A stretch of DNA of 64,000 nt, from the NCBI RefSeq assembly GCF_000012845.1, contig NC_009615.1, forward strand, positions 1,511,501 through 1,575,500, in the 5' to 3' direction. Both the position numbers and the translations under genes were made by a program. Shown here in pieces: positions 9,394-18,171 of this stretch. The notes beneath the pieces were generated by a model. The model saw only the letters and a program-made list of their open reading frames with translations, was not told the origin of the DNA and did not search any database. Numbering within the stretch: position 1 is the stretch's first letter; each line of letters begins with the position of its first letter. The DNA comes from Parabacteroides distasonis ATCC 8503. GTDB lineage: Bacteria; Bacteroidota; Bacteroidia; Bacteroidales; Tannerellaceae.

Positions 9394-12300
9394 TTACTCT
9401 GATTTAATCTTAAAGAAAACACAATAAGTAACCGGAAGCACGAAGATCGTCAAGATCGTAGATACGAACAGACCACCCATGATGGTAGCCGCCATACCGG
9501 CGAACATAGCGTCACCCAACAACGGCAACATACCTAAGATCGTCGTACCGGAAGCCATCGTCACCGGAACGATACGGGTTTTCGTTGCCTCTATCACGGC
9601 ATTCACCGGAGACAAGCCTGCATTCAATTGTAAACCGATCTCGTCCACCAGCACGATCGCATTCTTGATATTCATACCGATCAAGCCCAACAGACCCAGC
9701 ATAGCAAAGAAGTCGAGGGACTTACCGAACACCAACAATCCCAATACCACACCAATGAAGATCAACGGCAGCATCGCCATGATCAATACCGGTTTCCGGT
9801 AATATTTCGGGAATAAGAATAACAAGGTGACATAAATCAAACCGAACATCAACGGGATATTAGCGGCGATCGCCTTATTACCTTTATCTTGCTCGGATTG
9901 CTCACCGAAATACGTCATCTTATATCCTTCCGGCACCTGAATCTTCTCCTGTACCTCTTTCCACAAATGACTGAAAGCAGCCATCGTATTGGCGCCACGC
10001 TTCGGCTCACACTGCATAAGCATACACGGCTCACGGTTGAATCGTCTCACTACGTTAAACTCATAATCCAGCGAGAAATCATCGATCACCTGCTCCACTT
10101 TTACCGAACGGCCTTTAGCGCTATAAACCGGCAAAGTCTTTATATCATTCAGACTGATAGAATCCTTATCCGCATCTTTCAGTAAAATCGGCATAAACAC
10201 ATCGCCCTCACGATACTCACCCAAAGGTACGCCATTCGTAGCCGAACGCAAGGAATAAGCCACCTGTTGACGGGTAATACCCAGACGCAAACCTTTCTCT
10301 TGGGAATATAGCGGCTTCCATACCGGAACCTTGTTACCCCAACTATTGCGAACCTCCATCACCTGATCATAATTCCGGGCGATCTCCTGCGCCCTTTGCG
10401 TCAAGGCAACCAACGTGTCTACGTTATCGCCGATAAAACCGATCTCGATCGCCGCATCCGGAACCGGAGACAAGGCGAACAAAGCCGAACGGGTCAATAT
10501 ATTCGGATAGTTAGCGACCATATAATCGTAGAACTTACCCTCTTCCGCTTGCGCATCCTCCGGATCTTGTGTCTCGATCAACACATTGGCGAAGTTTGGC
10601 TTCGGGCCGATAGAAGAACTGGCCAAGTAATAACGTACCGGCGAACCTCCCAAGGTAAACGAGTATGATTTGATATTCTCATTCTTGCTGAGATATTCCT
10701 CTTCTATCTTCTTCACGTTCGTCTCCACGTCGTAGATGCTATATCCTTCCGGGAAGATCAAGTCCGCACGGAAATAAGGCTTGCTCATGATCGGGAAGAA
10801 ACTCTGCGGCATGATGCTCATCACGAACAAGGAAAGGAATAACGTAGCTACCACGGTAGAGATCGTTACATATCTACGCTTGATCAAACGGCCCAATACC
10901 GACTCAAATTTATGGTACAGCTTCGTATCGTACGGGTCTTTGTTCTCACCCGGTTTCGCCTCTTTCAAAATAAAATTACCGAAGGTAGTCGTTTGCGTCA
11001 AGGCCAAGACCCAGCTTAATCCCAAGGATACCGCCAATACGATAAACAACGGTTTCACAATCTCGGCCACGGATGCCGGTGCCAAGTACATCGGCAAGAA
11101 AGAACATACGGCGATAAAGGTAGCGCCCAACAACGCCCACTGCGGTTTCGTCGCGCCATCGATCAACGCCTGATAACGGGAAAGTCCCCGCTTGATACCG
11201 ACTTGGGCATTATCCGTCACCACGATAGCGTTATCCACCAACATACCCATAGCGATAATAAAGGCCGCCAACGAGGTTCGGTTCAAGCCGACACCCCAGA
11301 TCAACATGATCAATAAGGTACCACCTACCGAGAACAACAACGAACTACCGACCAACATACCGGCACGGGACCCCATCACGATAAAGATAATCACGATAAC
11401 GATCAACAACGACTCGATCAAGTTCAAGATAAAACCGTTGTTCGCCTCATCCGCGATCTTGTTCTCCGGATAAATCGTTTTCAGGTCCATACCCACCGGG
11501 AACAGCTGCTCCATCTCCGCTAAATGATCCGCCACGGCGTTACCCACGGCAACCACATCGTCTTTCGAACCGGTAGCGACACCGATACCGATGGCACGCT
11601 TACCGTCCACACGCATCAGGTTCGAGGGAGGGTCCATATAACCACGCTCTACCGTAGCGATATCTCCCAAACGAACCTCACCGCCACTTTTCGTCACGAT
11701 CAATTGGTCCCGGATATCTTGTATATCCTTATACGTACCTTCCGCACGCAAACGCAATTGATAATTACCGGTATTGATATCTCCCGTATTCACCAACAAG
11801 TTCTGCGTTTGCATCACCTGCTGGATAGCGTTCGGGTCGATACCTAGGTTAGCCAGTTTCGGGATAGAGATCTTTACGTTGACAACTTGTGTCTGTTCAC
11901 CGAATAGGTAGACCTTCTGTACACCCGGTACAGGAGATAGCTCCGTCTTGATCTTTTGCGCCCAATTACGCAGGTCGTCGTAAGTATATCCCTCATCGGC
12001 CGTCAAGGCATAATAAATTCCGAATACGTCACCGAAGTCATCACTAACGGATATCGAGGAGGCGCCAGACGGAAGGCGGGGCTGTATATTCGCCACCTTA
12101 CGACGCAACTCGTCCCACTTGACCGGCATATAATCCGGAGACAAGGTAGGCTGCAACTCAATAGAAATCTTGGACATACCGAAATAAGACTCAGATTTGA
12201 TCTGGAACACATCCGACATAGCCTGAATCTCCCGTTCGATCGGCTCAGTCACCAGCTTCTCCACCTCCTGAGGTGTCGCTCCCGGATATTGGGTAACCAA

Positions 12301-12438
12301 AACCGCTTGCTTGATCACGAAGGGAGAATCTTCCTTCTTCGGCAATTTAAAGAAAGAATATATACCTCCTATCAGCATGACCGCTAGGAAAAAGTATATA
12401 ATCTTCTGATTCTCTAAGGAATATTTTGGAATATTCAT
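9394..12438 (-). CDS. RND-superfamily efflux pump permease
   Basis: This 1014-residue inner-membrane proton/drug antiporter is full length for the AcrB/MdtB group. Two repeated halves each carry a membrane helix, a large periplasmic loop and a helical block. The proton-relay region of TM4 reads AMGMLVDNAIVVTDN, so one of the two aspartates of AcrB (Asp407-Asp408) is an asparagine; the TM10 lysine is present in GLIGMNIKNAIVLVDE. That single-aspartate form is seen in other Bacteroidota pumps, so activity is expected. It lies between the adaptor (10 bp upstream) and the TolC-type gene (5 bp downstream). Confidence 0.93.
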   Translation of the reverse strand: MNIPKYSLENQKIIYFFLAVMLIGGIYSFFKLPKKEDSPFVIKQAVLVTQYPGATPQEVEKLVTEPIEREIQAMSDVFQIKSESYFGMSKISIELQPTLSPDYMPVKWDELRRKVANIQPRLPSGASSISVSDDFGDVFGIYYALTADEGYTYDDLRNWAQKIKTELSPVPGVQKVYLFGEQTQVVNVKISIPKLANLGIDPNAIQQVMQTQNLLVNTGDINTGNYQLRLRAEGTYKDIQDIRDQLIVTKSGGEVRLGDIATVERGYMDPPSNLMRVDGKRAIGIGVATGSKDDVVAVGNAVADHLAEMEQLFPVGMDLKTIYPENKIADEANNGFILNLIESLLIVIVIIFIVMGSRAGMLVGSSLLFSVGGTLLIMLIWGVGLNRTSLAAFIIAMGMLVDNAIVVTDNAQVGIKRGLSRYQALIDGATKPQWALLGATFIAVCSFLPMYLAPASVAEIVKPLFIVLAVSLGLSWVLALTQTTTFGNFILKEAKPGENKDPYDTKLYHKFESVLGRLIKRRYVTISTVVATLFLSLFVMSIMPQSFFPIMSKPYFRADLIFPEGYSIYDVETNVKKIEEEYLSKNENIKSYSFTLGGSPVRYYLASSSIGPKPNFANVLIETQDPEDAQAEEGKFYDYMVANYPNILTRSALFALSPVPDAAIEIGFIGDNVDTLVALTQRAQEIARNYDQVMEVRNSWGNKVPVWKPLYSQEKGLRLGITRQQVAYSLRSATNGVPLGEYREGDVFMPILLKDADKDSISLNDIKTLPVYSAKGRSVKVEQVIDDFSLDYEFNVVRRFNREPCMLMQCEPKRGANTMAAFSHLWKEVQEKIQVPEGYKMTYFGEQSEQDKGNKAIAANIPLMFGLIYVTLLFLFPKYYRKPVLIMAMLPLIFIGVVLGLLVFGKSLDFFAMLGLLGLIGMNIKNAIVLVDEIGLQLNAGLSPVNAVIEATKTRIVPVTMASGTTILGMLPLLGDAMFAGMAATIMGGLFVSTILTIFVLPVTYCVFFKIKSE

Positions 12439-12448
12439 TGTTTATCTC

Positions 12449-13498
12449 TTAATCTGTTAATACTTTTACCTGTTGTCCATCCACCAAACGAGTGGCTCCG
12501 GCTGAGACAACCTGTTCGCCGGGTCGCAAGCCATCCGTTACGATCACGCCATCCTTGCCGATCAGCATAGACTCGGTAATCTTGCGACGCTCAACCTTTT
12601 GAGACTGCCCATTATAAACAAACACATACTTATCGCTATTGGCATCGTCAGCCACGACAGCGGCTAGCGGAACCAATACGGCGCCTTGCGTGAAACTCTC
12701 GCTATCCACGTTCAAGATCACACGGCAAGAGAAACCTACGGCTACCTTATATTTCTCTAAATTAAAGTTCGGATCGTCGATATACAGATATACGGGAACG
12801 CCGGAACCATCCGGAGAGGCTTCCACGTATTCTTTCACCTTCGCCTTGAAGCGAACGCCCTTGTAATTATCGAATTCCACATAAACAGAATAAGGAGAAG
12901 AGAAGTAATTGATATTACTCTCCGGCATCGTAAACACGACCTGTAACTTATTCGGGTTGATCAAGCAAACGATTCCTTGTCCGGCCTGTACCTTCTGGTA
13001 ATTCTCCACATATTTCTTCTGGATAAATCCATCGAACGGCGCACGAAGCTTTGTCTGGTTCAATGTGTTTTGCGCATACTCGAAAGCCGCCTTGGCATTT
13101 GAGTAAGAGGCTTCCGTAGACTCATACTCTTGCTTGGAGATAGCTTGCTTGGACAATAACTTCTTCGCACGTTGCAATTGCGCCTCAGCGGTCTGGAAAG
13201 ACGCTTTCTTCGCCTCATATTCCCATTTAAAGTCCAGCGGATCGATCTCGGCCACGATCTGTCCCGTACGGACCTTCTGGCCTTCGTCCACGTTTAATGA
13301 GATCAGCGGGCCGGACATCTTAAACGCCAAATCACTGAATTGATCGGGCGATACCACTCCACTGAATGATTTCTCAACCATGTTCAGCGAAGTAACGTCC
13401 GCCAATTTAACTGGACGAGGACCTTGCTCCTTAACGGGTGGTTGACTACAGGAAACCAATGCTGCCAAAACAAACACAGGGATTAATTTTCCTTTCAT
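12449..13498 (-). CDS. RND efflux periplasmic adaptor (membrane-fusion lipoprotein)
   Basis: This adaptor of about 349 residues links the RND pump to its TolC partner. A lipoprotein signal is visible (PVFVLAALVSCSQPP, Cys at 17), then a lipoyl/biotin-like half (ISLNVDEGQKVRTGQIVAEI), a helical hairpin (about 95-150) and beta-barrel domains. The start at 13498 gives a clean lipoprotein signal; an ATG 12 bp further upstream (13510) is possible. It is the first gene of the pump operon; an A+T-rich leader of about 80 bp separates it from the nuclease gene. Confidence 0.9.
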   Translation of the reverse strand: MKGKLIPVFVLAALVSCSQPPVKEQGPRPVKLADVTSLNMVEKSFSGVVSPDQFSDLAFKMSGPLISLNVDEGQKVRTGQIVAEIDPLDFKWEYEAKKASFQTAEAQLQRAKKLLSKQAISKQEYESTEASYSNAKAAFEYAQNTLNQTKLRAPFDGFIQKKYVENYQKVQAGQGIVCLINPNKLQVVFTMPESNINYFSSPYSVYVEFDNYKGVRFKAKVKEYVEASPDGSGVPVYLYIDDPNFNLEKYKVAVGFSCRVILNVDSESFTQGAVLVPLAAVVADDANSDKYVFVYNGQSQKVERRKITESMLIGKDGVIVTDGLRPGEQVVSAGATRLVDGQQVKVLTD

Positions 13499-13591
13499 GA
13501 TAACTTGCATTTTGTTATTTAATTATGATTTCTTTTTCTTCACAGTAAATATAAAACATTCTCGCCTAGAGATTGTTGAGCATAACGTGCC

Positions 13592-14605
13592 TTAAAAAGA
13601 CCAACTACCATCATTCACGTATGCTTCCATCGGATTTTCTATCGAATCAGGCAAAGAAGGGAAAAAGTCAATTCCGGTAACCTTCTCAACGCTATCGATA
13701 GGGATCATCATCGATTTCAACGGAGTCTTTCCATAGTCTTTATTATCAAACAGAAAACCTACCCCTTCCGGTTTACCGTTCGTTATCGTACAGATTACCT
13801 TATAAAAGGTCTTCGGGATTCCCACCCGATTCTTGCCTAACCGTTTCAGGTCGTCCGTGATCACCGGGCCGGTCACGATCAACAAAGAGCCATTCTCTTT
13901 CGCCCACAAACGAGCCTGCTCTTCCAGATCTTTCCAGATACCCCGGTTCAAGCCGGGCTTTTGCGGACAGATATTACTTAGGTAGAACGATTCCCGCATG
14001 GCCTTGGCGGACCATTTCATATCGCCGGCAGGCGCCATATGTCCTCGGTCATAGCCGGAACGGGTATAGTCCTCGTTCGTGGCGCTAGCCCCTTTCACCA
14101 TGGGGTCCGAGACGAACTTATTAGACCGCTCGTTCTTCTTACTTGTCGCCTCTTTCGAGGTCAGTTCATAGGCTACCCAATTGGCGATCTTATAATCGGA
14201 ATTATAAGAAACCGTATAGCCCTCATGCTTTATAACCTGCTCTTTTTGTTTATTCTTTAGTCTCGGTATCTCAGCTCCCCCTTGAAAAGTATAAGCGGAG
14301 GTCTCTTTCTTTGGGTTCGTCGTTTGCTTGTTTTTCGTCGCTTGTGCGGCTTTCTTACCCGATGTTCCGGAGCCGCCTTTGTCCGAGATCTTCGGACGGA
14401 CTATTGCCTCCGCCCGATCCTGTTTCTTCTCTACAAGCCGTGTCTTGGATACCGGATAAAACCAGTTATATATGAATAATACACCGATAAAACAAACAAC
14501 TACCGCAAAAACGCCAAGAAGCATCTTCTTTACAGAAGACATGAATGATGATGCCCGCTTCTTCTTGCTTTTCCGGGGTTGAGGCTTACCTTTCTTTTTT
14601 GCCAT
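13592..14605 (-). CDS. Membrane-anchored DNA/RNA non-specific endonuclease
   Basis: This 337-residue protein has a very basic N-terminus (KKKGKPQPRKSKKKR), one membrane helix at about 29-48 (LLGVFAVVVCFIGVLFIYNW), a Lys/Thr-rich linker, and a C-terminal beta-beta-alpha metal nuclease domain. The catalytic DRGH motif is seen in SGYDRGHMAPAGDMKWS near residue 190, with the metal-binding Asn region SNICPQKPGLNRGIW after it. This places the nuclease in the periplasm or on the surface, where family members degrade nucleic acid for nutrition. It has its own promoter at 14644-14675. Confidence 0.9.
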   Translation of the reverse strand: MAKKKGKPQPRKSKKKRASSFMSSVKKMLLGVFAVVVCFIGVLFIYNWFYPVSKTRLVEKKQDRAEAIVRPKISDKGGSGTSGKKAAQATKNKQTTNPKKETSAYTFQGGAEIPRLKNKQKEQVIKHEGYTVSYNSDYKIANWVAYELTSKEATSKKNERSNKFVSDPMVKGASATNEDYTRSGYDRGHMAPAGDMKWSAKAMRESFYLSNICPQKPGLNRGIWKDLEEQARLWAKENGSLLIVTGPVITDDLKRLGKNRVGIPKTFYKVICTITNGKPEGVGFLFDNKDYGKTPLKSMMIPIDSVEKVTGIDFFPSLPDSIENPMEAYVNDGSWSF

Positions 14606-14643
14606 ACCTAAAACTTCCTATTCTTAACCTTTCGTATTGGGCG

Positions 14644-14675
14644 CAAAAATAGATAAATCCGGCATGTTATACAAC
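14644..14675 (-). promoter_or_regulatory. Putative promoter of the endonuclease gene
   Basis: On the minus strand GTTG (14672-14675), a 20-bp spacer, and TATTTTTG (14644-14651) give a 3/4 -33 element and an exact -7 element at the standard spacing, about 40 bp before the start codon. Confidence 0.6.
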
Positions 14676-14759
14676 ACAATTCTAGGATAGTATTGGTCTC
14701 GATTACTATAAAAGACGGCTTAATTTAATACGCCGCTTAATTTGACCTTGCTTTCAAAT

Positions 14760-15797
14760 CTAACTTCGAATCAAACTTTCACTATCGTCCGAATAGTGTA
14801 CCGCATTCTTTTGTACGCATTCCCTACTTGTATTGGCATAACAATAGACACAGAAATGGCGGCAAGTGTTATACCTACCGATATCTTTGCTTATCATGCA
14901 ACCACAGGCTTTCCGTTGGCCTTTGTCTTTTAGGTCTTTGCGTTTGTCGGGTAAAGCGGGAAACGTACCAAAAAGATCCGGTTCAGGTAATTGGCCTGTT
15001 CGAAGATAATAAACCAATTCATAATCCTCCTCAAACACACGCTCCATTAAATCACCGTCGATACACCGGTTATGTTCAATGCCATAAACCGTAAGGTCAA
15101 TATCCTCGGCACAAGTAGCGAGTGTCACATTCCAACCAGTAGAAGCCCAAATTTCCCTCAACTTCACCAATCCCTCTACAGTTTCTTGACGTTGCGTCGC
15201 ATTCATCTCAGCGGTTTCCACATCCTCTTTCGTAAAGCAATTCGTCTCTTTTATAAGGTTATTCTGTACCTTACGATACGCCTTTACATCTACGAAACTG
15301 AACACGAGCTTATCAGTATATCCTTTCAACAGATTGCCGATCTTCCAAATACGGCTAAGCAGGACACGAGGCGTGATAGATGGAGTCATAATCAACGGAT
15401 CAAATCGCCAGATCACCCGTTCCTTCCCTATCATTTCCGACAACTCCCGAAATGTCTCCACCCGTTGCGTAACGCTCGGCACATTCGGCTCAAAGCCTTC
15501 GCTCACATAGTCATTCAACGTGAACTGGAAATAATAATGGATACCCCTCCTATCCAACTCATGCAAATAAGGCAATATCAGCTTCGGGTTCTTTGTCCAA
15601 AACACGATTGCCTTACACCGCTCAAACGACACATACATCTTCCGCCGATTAAACGGATTATACCAAACACAATACCCCTTGGCCAAACGATTAAAGAACC
15701 ACTTGGCATAAAAGGCCGGAATATCCGTTGACCGGCTGGCCGAAATGATGATGGGAGCAAGTGCCTCGACTTGCTCACCGGAGTCCGTTGTGATCAT
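14760..15797 (-). CDS. DUF1848 family protein (radical-SAM-like)
   Basis: This 345-residue protein belongs to the DUF1848 family. It opens with IIISASRSTDIPAFYAKWF and FWTKNPKLILPYL, both family signatures, and ends with a cysteine-rich segment (KACGCMISKDIGRYNTC, then RHFCVYCYANTS) that probably binds an iron-sulfur cluster. The biochemical role of the family is not established. It is a single gene, divergent from the flavodoxin gene. Confidence 0.85.
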   Translation of the reverse strand: MITTDSGEQVEALAPIIISASRSTDIPAFYAKWFFNRLAKGYCVWYNPFNRRKMYVSFERCKAIVFWTKNPKLILPYLHELDRRGIHYYFQFTLNDYVSEGFEPNVPSVTQRVETFRELSEMIGKERVIWRFDPLIMTPSITPRVLLSRIWKIGNLLKGYTDKLVFSFVDVKAYRKVQNNLIKETNCFTKEDVETAEMNATQRQETVEGLVKLREIWASTGWNVTLATCAEDIDLTVYGIEHNRCIDGDLMERVFEEDYELVYYLRTGQLPEPDLFGTFPALPDKRKDLKDKGQRKACGCMISKDIGRYNTCRHFCVYCYANTSRECVQKNAVHYSDDSESLIRS

Positions 15798-15869
15798 TCT
15801 TCCGTATTATTATGTAATTAGGGTCATAACATCCGTAATTTGTCTACCGCAAGATAGGGATTATCTCGC

Positions 15870-15877
15870 TATTTTTG
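15870..15877 (+). promoter_or_regulatory. Putative -7 element for the flavodoxin-family gene
   Basis: TATTTTTG matches TAnnTTTG exactly and lies 42 bp before the ATG; a TTTG occurs upstream but at 27 bp spacing, longer than usual. Confidence 0.4.
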
Positions 15878-15919
15878 TATCCTAAAAATGAATGTAGAAC
15901 CTAATAAATAACAGTAAAC

Positions 15920-16456
15920 ATGAAAAATGTATTGATTTTATCTTCCAGCCCCCGTCGTGGAGGCAATTCCGATACGCTATGCGATGAGTTTATGCAAGGG
16001 GCGATCGAAAGCGGTCATCGTGTGGAAAAGGTTTTTCTGCGAGACAAGACCATTCACCCCTGCACGGGATGCGGCGTGTGCAGCCAATACAAGAAGCCTT
16101 GTCCACAAAAAGATGACGCGGCAGAGATTATCGGAAAGATGCTTGCCGCCGATGTGATCGTGATGGCTACGCCGGTCTATTTCTATGCCATGAGCGCACA
16201 GATGAAGACGCTGATAGACCGTTGCTGCGGTCCTTATACCGAAATGAAAAACAAGGAGTTTTACTTCATCGCCACGGCCGCTGAAGAAGATAACGGCATC
16301 ATGGATCGCATTGTGGCCAACTTTATGGGATTCCTCGACTGTCTGGAGAACCCGACCGTGAAAGGAACGCTATTCTGTGGTGGTGTGTGGCACGTGGGCG
16401 AGATCGAAGGGAACCCGACCTTGAGGCAAGCATACGAGCAGGGAAAACGAGTATAA
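15920..16456 (+). CDS. Flavodoxin-family NAD(P)H-dependent oxidoreductase
   Basis: This 178-residue flavoprotein has the FMN-phosphate loop ILSSSPRRGGNSDTL at the N-terminus, the cysteine cluster CTGCGVCSQYKKPCPQKDD near residue 48 that is typical of iron-sulfur-flavoprotein-like reductases, and the ATPVYFYAMSAQMKTLIDR segment near residue 95. The length is complete for the family. The electron acceptor is unknown. A decayed cyclophilin-like gene follows directly, suggesting a former two-gene unit. Confidence 0.88.
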   Translation: MKNVLILSSSPRRGGNSDTLCDEFMQGAIESGHRVEKVFLRDKTIHPCTGCGVCSQYKKPCPQKDDAAEIIGKMLAADVIVMATPVYFYAMSAQMKTLIDRCCGPYTEMKNKEFYFIATAAEEDNGIMDRIVANFMGFLDCLENPTVKGTLFCGGVWHVGEIEGNPTLRQAYEQGKRV

Positions 16457-16465
16457 TACTCTTGA

Positions 16466-16663
16466 TCGCGACCAATACGTTCGGGTATAATCCATACAAG
16501 CGACCTACTTCTATGGGGAGCGAATACGGTAGTCCTTTTCTACGAGACCTTTTCCTCGTCTTACAGCTATACCCGTTTAGGGAAGATAGAGAATCCCGCA
16601 GGGTTGGTCGACGTACTTGGCAGAGGAAACGTGAGGGTTGCCCGCTTCTCCCTAAGTAAATAA
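16466..16663 (+). pseudogene. 3' remnant of a cyclophilin-like fold protein gene
   Basis: In one forward frame this stretch reads about 65 residues ending in a stop, including WGANTVVLFYETF, YSYTRLGKIENPAGLVDVLG and RGNVRVARFSLSK. These match the C-terminal part of the cyclophilin-like fold family (PF18050 type: LVLFY, SYTRLGKI, ALGxGxV). There is no start codon and an in-frame stop lies just upstream, so the N-terminal half is missing. The rest of the gap to the HU-type gene holds 21-bp repeats and a promoter. The family assignment is from memory of the pattern. Confidence 0.65.
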
Positions 16664-16730
16664 CGCTCCGATACCGCATAAATACCTTATCGGTAGCAGA
16701 TGAATTCTTGTTCGCATACTGTATAATTCT

Positions 16731-16793
16731 ACAAACCACGACGTGGTCTGTACAGATCAAGACGTGGAATATACAAATCACGACGCGGTCTAT
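16731..16793 (+). repeat. Three imperfect 21-bp tandem repeats upstream of the HU-type gene
   Basis: Units start at 16731, 16752 and 16773 and share the pattern ACAnAyCAcGACGyGGtcTrT; a partial fourth begins at 16794 (ACATTCCAC). They end 17 bp before the -33 element of the following promoter. Two of the three cores contain the short palindrome CACGACGTGG or its variant. Either a regulator-binding array or a relic of a repeated coding sequence (the 21-bp unit also reads as a seven-residue repeat) is possible. Confidence 0.75.
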
Positions 16794-16810
16794 ACATTCC
16801 ACAGTGATAA

Positions 16811-16842
16811 TTTGGAAATAGATCAAGTAATAAGTATATTTG
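16811..16842 (+). promoter_or_regulatory. Consensus Bacteroidota promoter of the HU-type gene
   Basis: TTTG (16811-16814), a 20-bp spacer and TATATTTG (16835-16842) match both consensus elements exactly. Transcription would start near 16849, giving a leader of about 54 nt before the ATG at 16903. Confidence 0.75.
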
Positions 16843-16902
16843 TATATAGTAAGAAGAATGTTTTTAACTTGAAGATACGAACAATTATACCTAGTAGCAG
16901 TT

Positions 16903-17544
16903 ATGGCAGAATATATCAAGCAAGAGATGTGCGACCTGAACGGGACGGGGGAAAAGCCGGTGTATTATCGGATGAAGATACAACGGAACATGGATATGGA
17001 GGATTTCGTGGAACGGATCACCTACCCCGGATCGGGCTTGAGCAGGGGTAGCGTAATACAGGTGATGACGACAGTAGCGGAACATCTGGCCTATTGCATG
17101 GCGGAAGGGCAGTCGGTCACGTTGGATGGCATCGGTACGTTCACGCCCCGCCTAGGCGTAGCGAAGGACAAGGAGATCGACTCGCTGGATGGTGACGAAC
17201 CGAAGCGTAACGCACGGAGCATCGAGGTGAATGGCATCAACTACCGGGCCGACAAGGAACTGGTACGGGAAACTAACCTGCGTTGCGACTTAAGACGGGG
17301 AGGTATCAGCCGTGTATGGAAATCGCCCTTCACCGAAGAGGAGCGCCGGATGCGGGCATTGGATTACCTTCACGAACACCCATTCTTGCGCATACAAGAC
17401 TACATGGCTATCACCGGACTAAAACGCAGTAGTGCGAACCGGGAGCTACTACGACTCAGCAGCGATCCGGCGAGTGGGCTCACCATATCGGGTTATGGAA
17501 GCCACCGGGTGTATGTCCGCAGGAAAACAGAGGGCGATCGCTAA
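16903..17544 (+). CDS. HU-family DNA-binding protein with C-terminal winged helix
   Basis: This 213-residue protein has an HU/IHF-like fold at about residues 1-125 (RMKIQRNMDMEDFVERITYP, then VTLDGIGTFTPRLG) and a C-terminal helical region at about 145-205 (LDYLHEHPFLRIQDYMAITG) that looks like a winged helix. This is the Bacteroidota-specific group of HU domains fused to a second module (PF18291 type). Unlike housekeeping HU it is twice the usual length. It is monocistronic, with a consensus promoter, an upstream 21-bp repeat array and a downstream hairpin terminator. Such genes are common at accessory loci; the target is unknown. Confidence 0.85.
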   Translation: MAEYIKQEMCDLNGTGEKPVYYRMKIQRNMDMEDFVERITYPGSGLSRGSVIQVMTTVAEHLAYCMAEGQSVTLDGIGTFTPRLGVAKDKEIDSLDGDEPKRNARSIEVNGINYRADKELVRETNLRCDLRRGGISRVWKSPFTEEERRMRALDYLHEHPFLRIQDYMAITGLKRSSANRELLRLSSDPASGLTISGYGSHRVYVRRKTEGDR

Positions 17545-17568
17545 TCCACCCAATGGTGCCCCGGGCCG
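17536..17568 (+). repeat. 33-bp near-direct repeat, copy A
   Basis: This stretch is identical at 29 of 33 positions to 18172-18204, the 3' end of the rhamnosidase gene, in the same orientation. On the minus strand copy A even keeps the last codons of that gene (GPGHHWVD then stop). The two copies bracket the small-protein/DUF6169-like cassette. Confidence 0.7.
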
Positions 17569-17599
17569 GAGAAAACACATACATTTTACTCCGGCTTTT
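17565..17599. terminator. Bidirectional hairpin terminator after the HU-type gene
   Basis: GCCGGAG (17565-17571) pairs with CTCCGGC (17589-17595); AAAA and TTTT extend the stem inward and TTTT follows on the plus strand. It also contains the stop codon of the opposing DUF6169-like gene, so it can serve both directions. Confidence 0.7.
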
Positions 17600-17908
17600 G
17601 ACTAAGCATTTGTATTGTTTCAGTAAACTCCGCGACTATAGACTTCAAATTGGGATTATCGAGTCGAATAATAATCGCCGCATAATTCTGTATCCCATCT
17701 GCATCTCGGATGTCCGCAGACATGAAAGCGAAATCAGATTTACGCGGCGAGGAATGAAACCAAAACTCAAAAAGGCGATTGCGCATACTCTGCTTGCATA
17801 ATAAATCACACCAAAGTCCGTAACAAACCGGAAACACATAGAATCCCTAAGAGCTGTTACCGCATAAGGAGAATTAGAATTTATACGTTCAAGGTTAAGG
17901 CTTACCAT
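17586..17908 (-). pseudogene. Broken DUF6169-like gene (internal deletion with frameshift)
   Basis: Two overlapping minus-strand frames hold the two ends of one protein. The N-terminal frame from 17908 reads ERINSNSPYAVTALR and FRFVTDFGVIYYA, then loses sense; the other frame supplies RNRLFEFWFHSSPRKSDFAF and a normal C-terminus ending LSQKPE at 17586. DUF6169 proteins have this order (NPY start, TDxGxxY, then RNRLFxxWF) but are about 150 residues long, so an internal piece of some tens of residues appears deleted near 17790, with a frame change. The start overlaps the stop of the small protein upstream (ATGGTAA). Family assignment is from recalled pattern and is moderate. Confidence 0.6.
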
Positions 17909-18066
17909 ACTTCAAAATAAGTAGCTTCTTGCCCTGTACGTTTCTTAAACTCTTCTTTCATCTCTTTTTCCAGTTTAGCTACATACTCTCGCTTCAGCTT
18001 CCGTGCGGTCTCCAACCGACGCAAAGCCTCTTCTCTGGTAATCTTGCTATTTTTCTCTTTTTCCAT
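17902..18066 (-). CDS. Small charged protein (54 aa) coupled to the DUF6169-like gene
   Basis: This 54-residue open frame starts MEKEKNSKITREEALRRLET and ends QEATYFEVW. It is almost entirely charged and helical, rich in Lys, Glu and Arg, and probably forms a single long helix. Three points support it as a gene: a perfect TTTG-N20-TACATTTG promoter about 30 bp upstream, a start codon directly after the predicted leader, and a stop that overlaps the next gene's ATG. The layout of two coupled small genes resembles a toxin-antitoxin or regulator pair, but no such activity is shown. Confidence 0.7.
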   Translation of the reverse strand: MEKEKNSKITREEALRRLETARKLKREYVAKLEKEMKEEFKKRTGQEATYFEVW

Positions 18067-18093
18067 ATCCTTCGATATAATACTTATATATTA

Positions 18094-18125
18094 CAAATGT
18101 AGGATAAATTCCGTTCTTTACCAAA
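18094..18125 (-). promoter_or_regulatory. Consensus promoter of the 54-aa protein / DUF6169-like pair
   Basis: On the minus strand TTTG (18122-18125), a 20-bp spacer and TACATTTG (18094-18101) match both consensus elements exactly. The predicted leader is about 20 nt. Confidence 0.72.
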
Positions 18126-18171
18126 ATATTTATTCTTTGCTTCTGTTTTTGAGAAATATAACAAACACACA

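Noticed and set aside
10781..12387. Several long plus-strand open frames opposite the RND pump gene
   Set aside because: They are antisense shadows of a conserved, high-GC coding sequence, with no promoter or family match.
16743..17051. Plus-strand frame running from the 21-bp repeats into the HU-type gene
   Set aside because: It is open only because the repeats lack stops in one frame; it overlaps the well-supported HU-type start and promoter.
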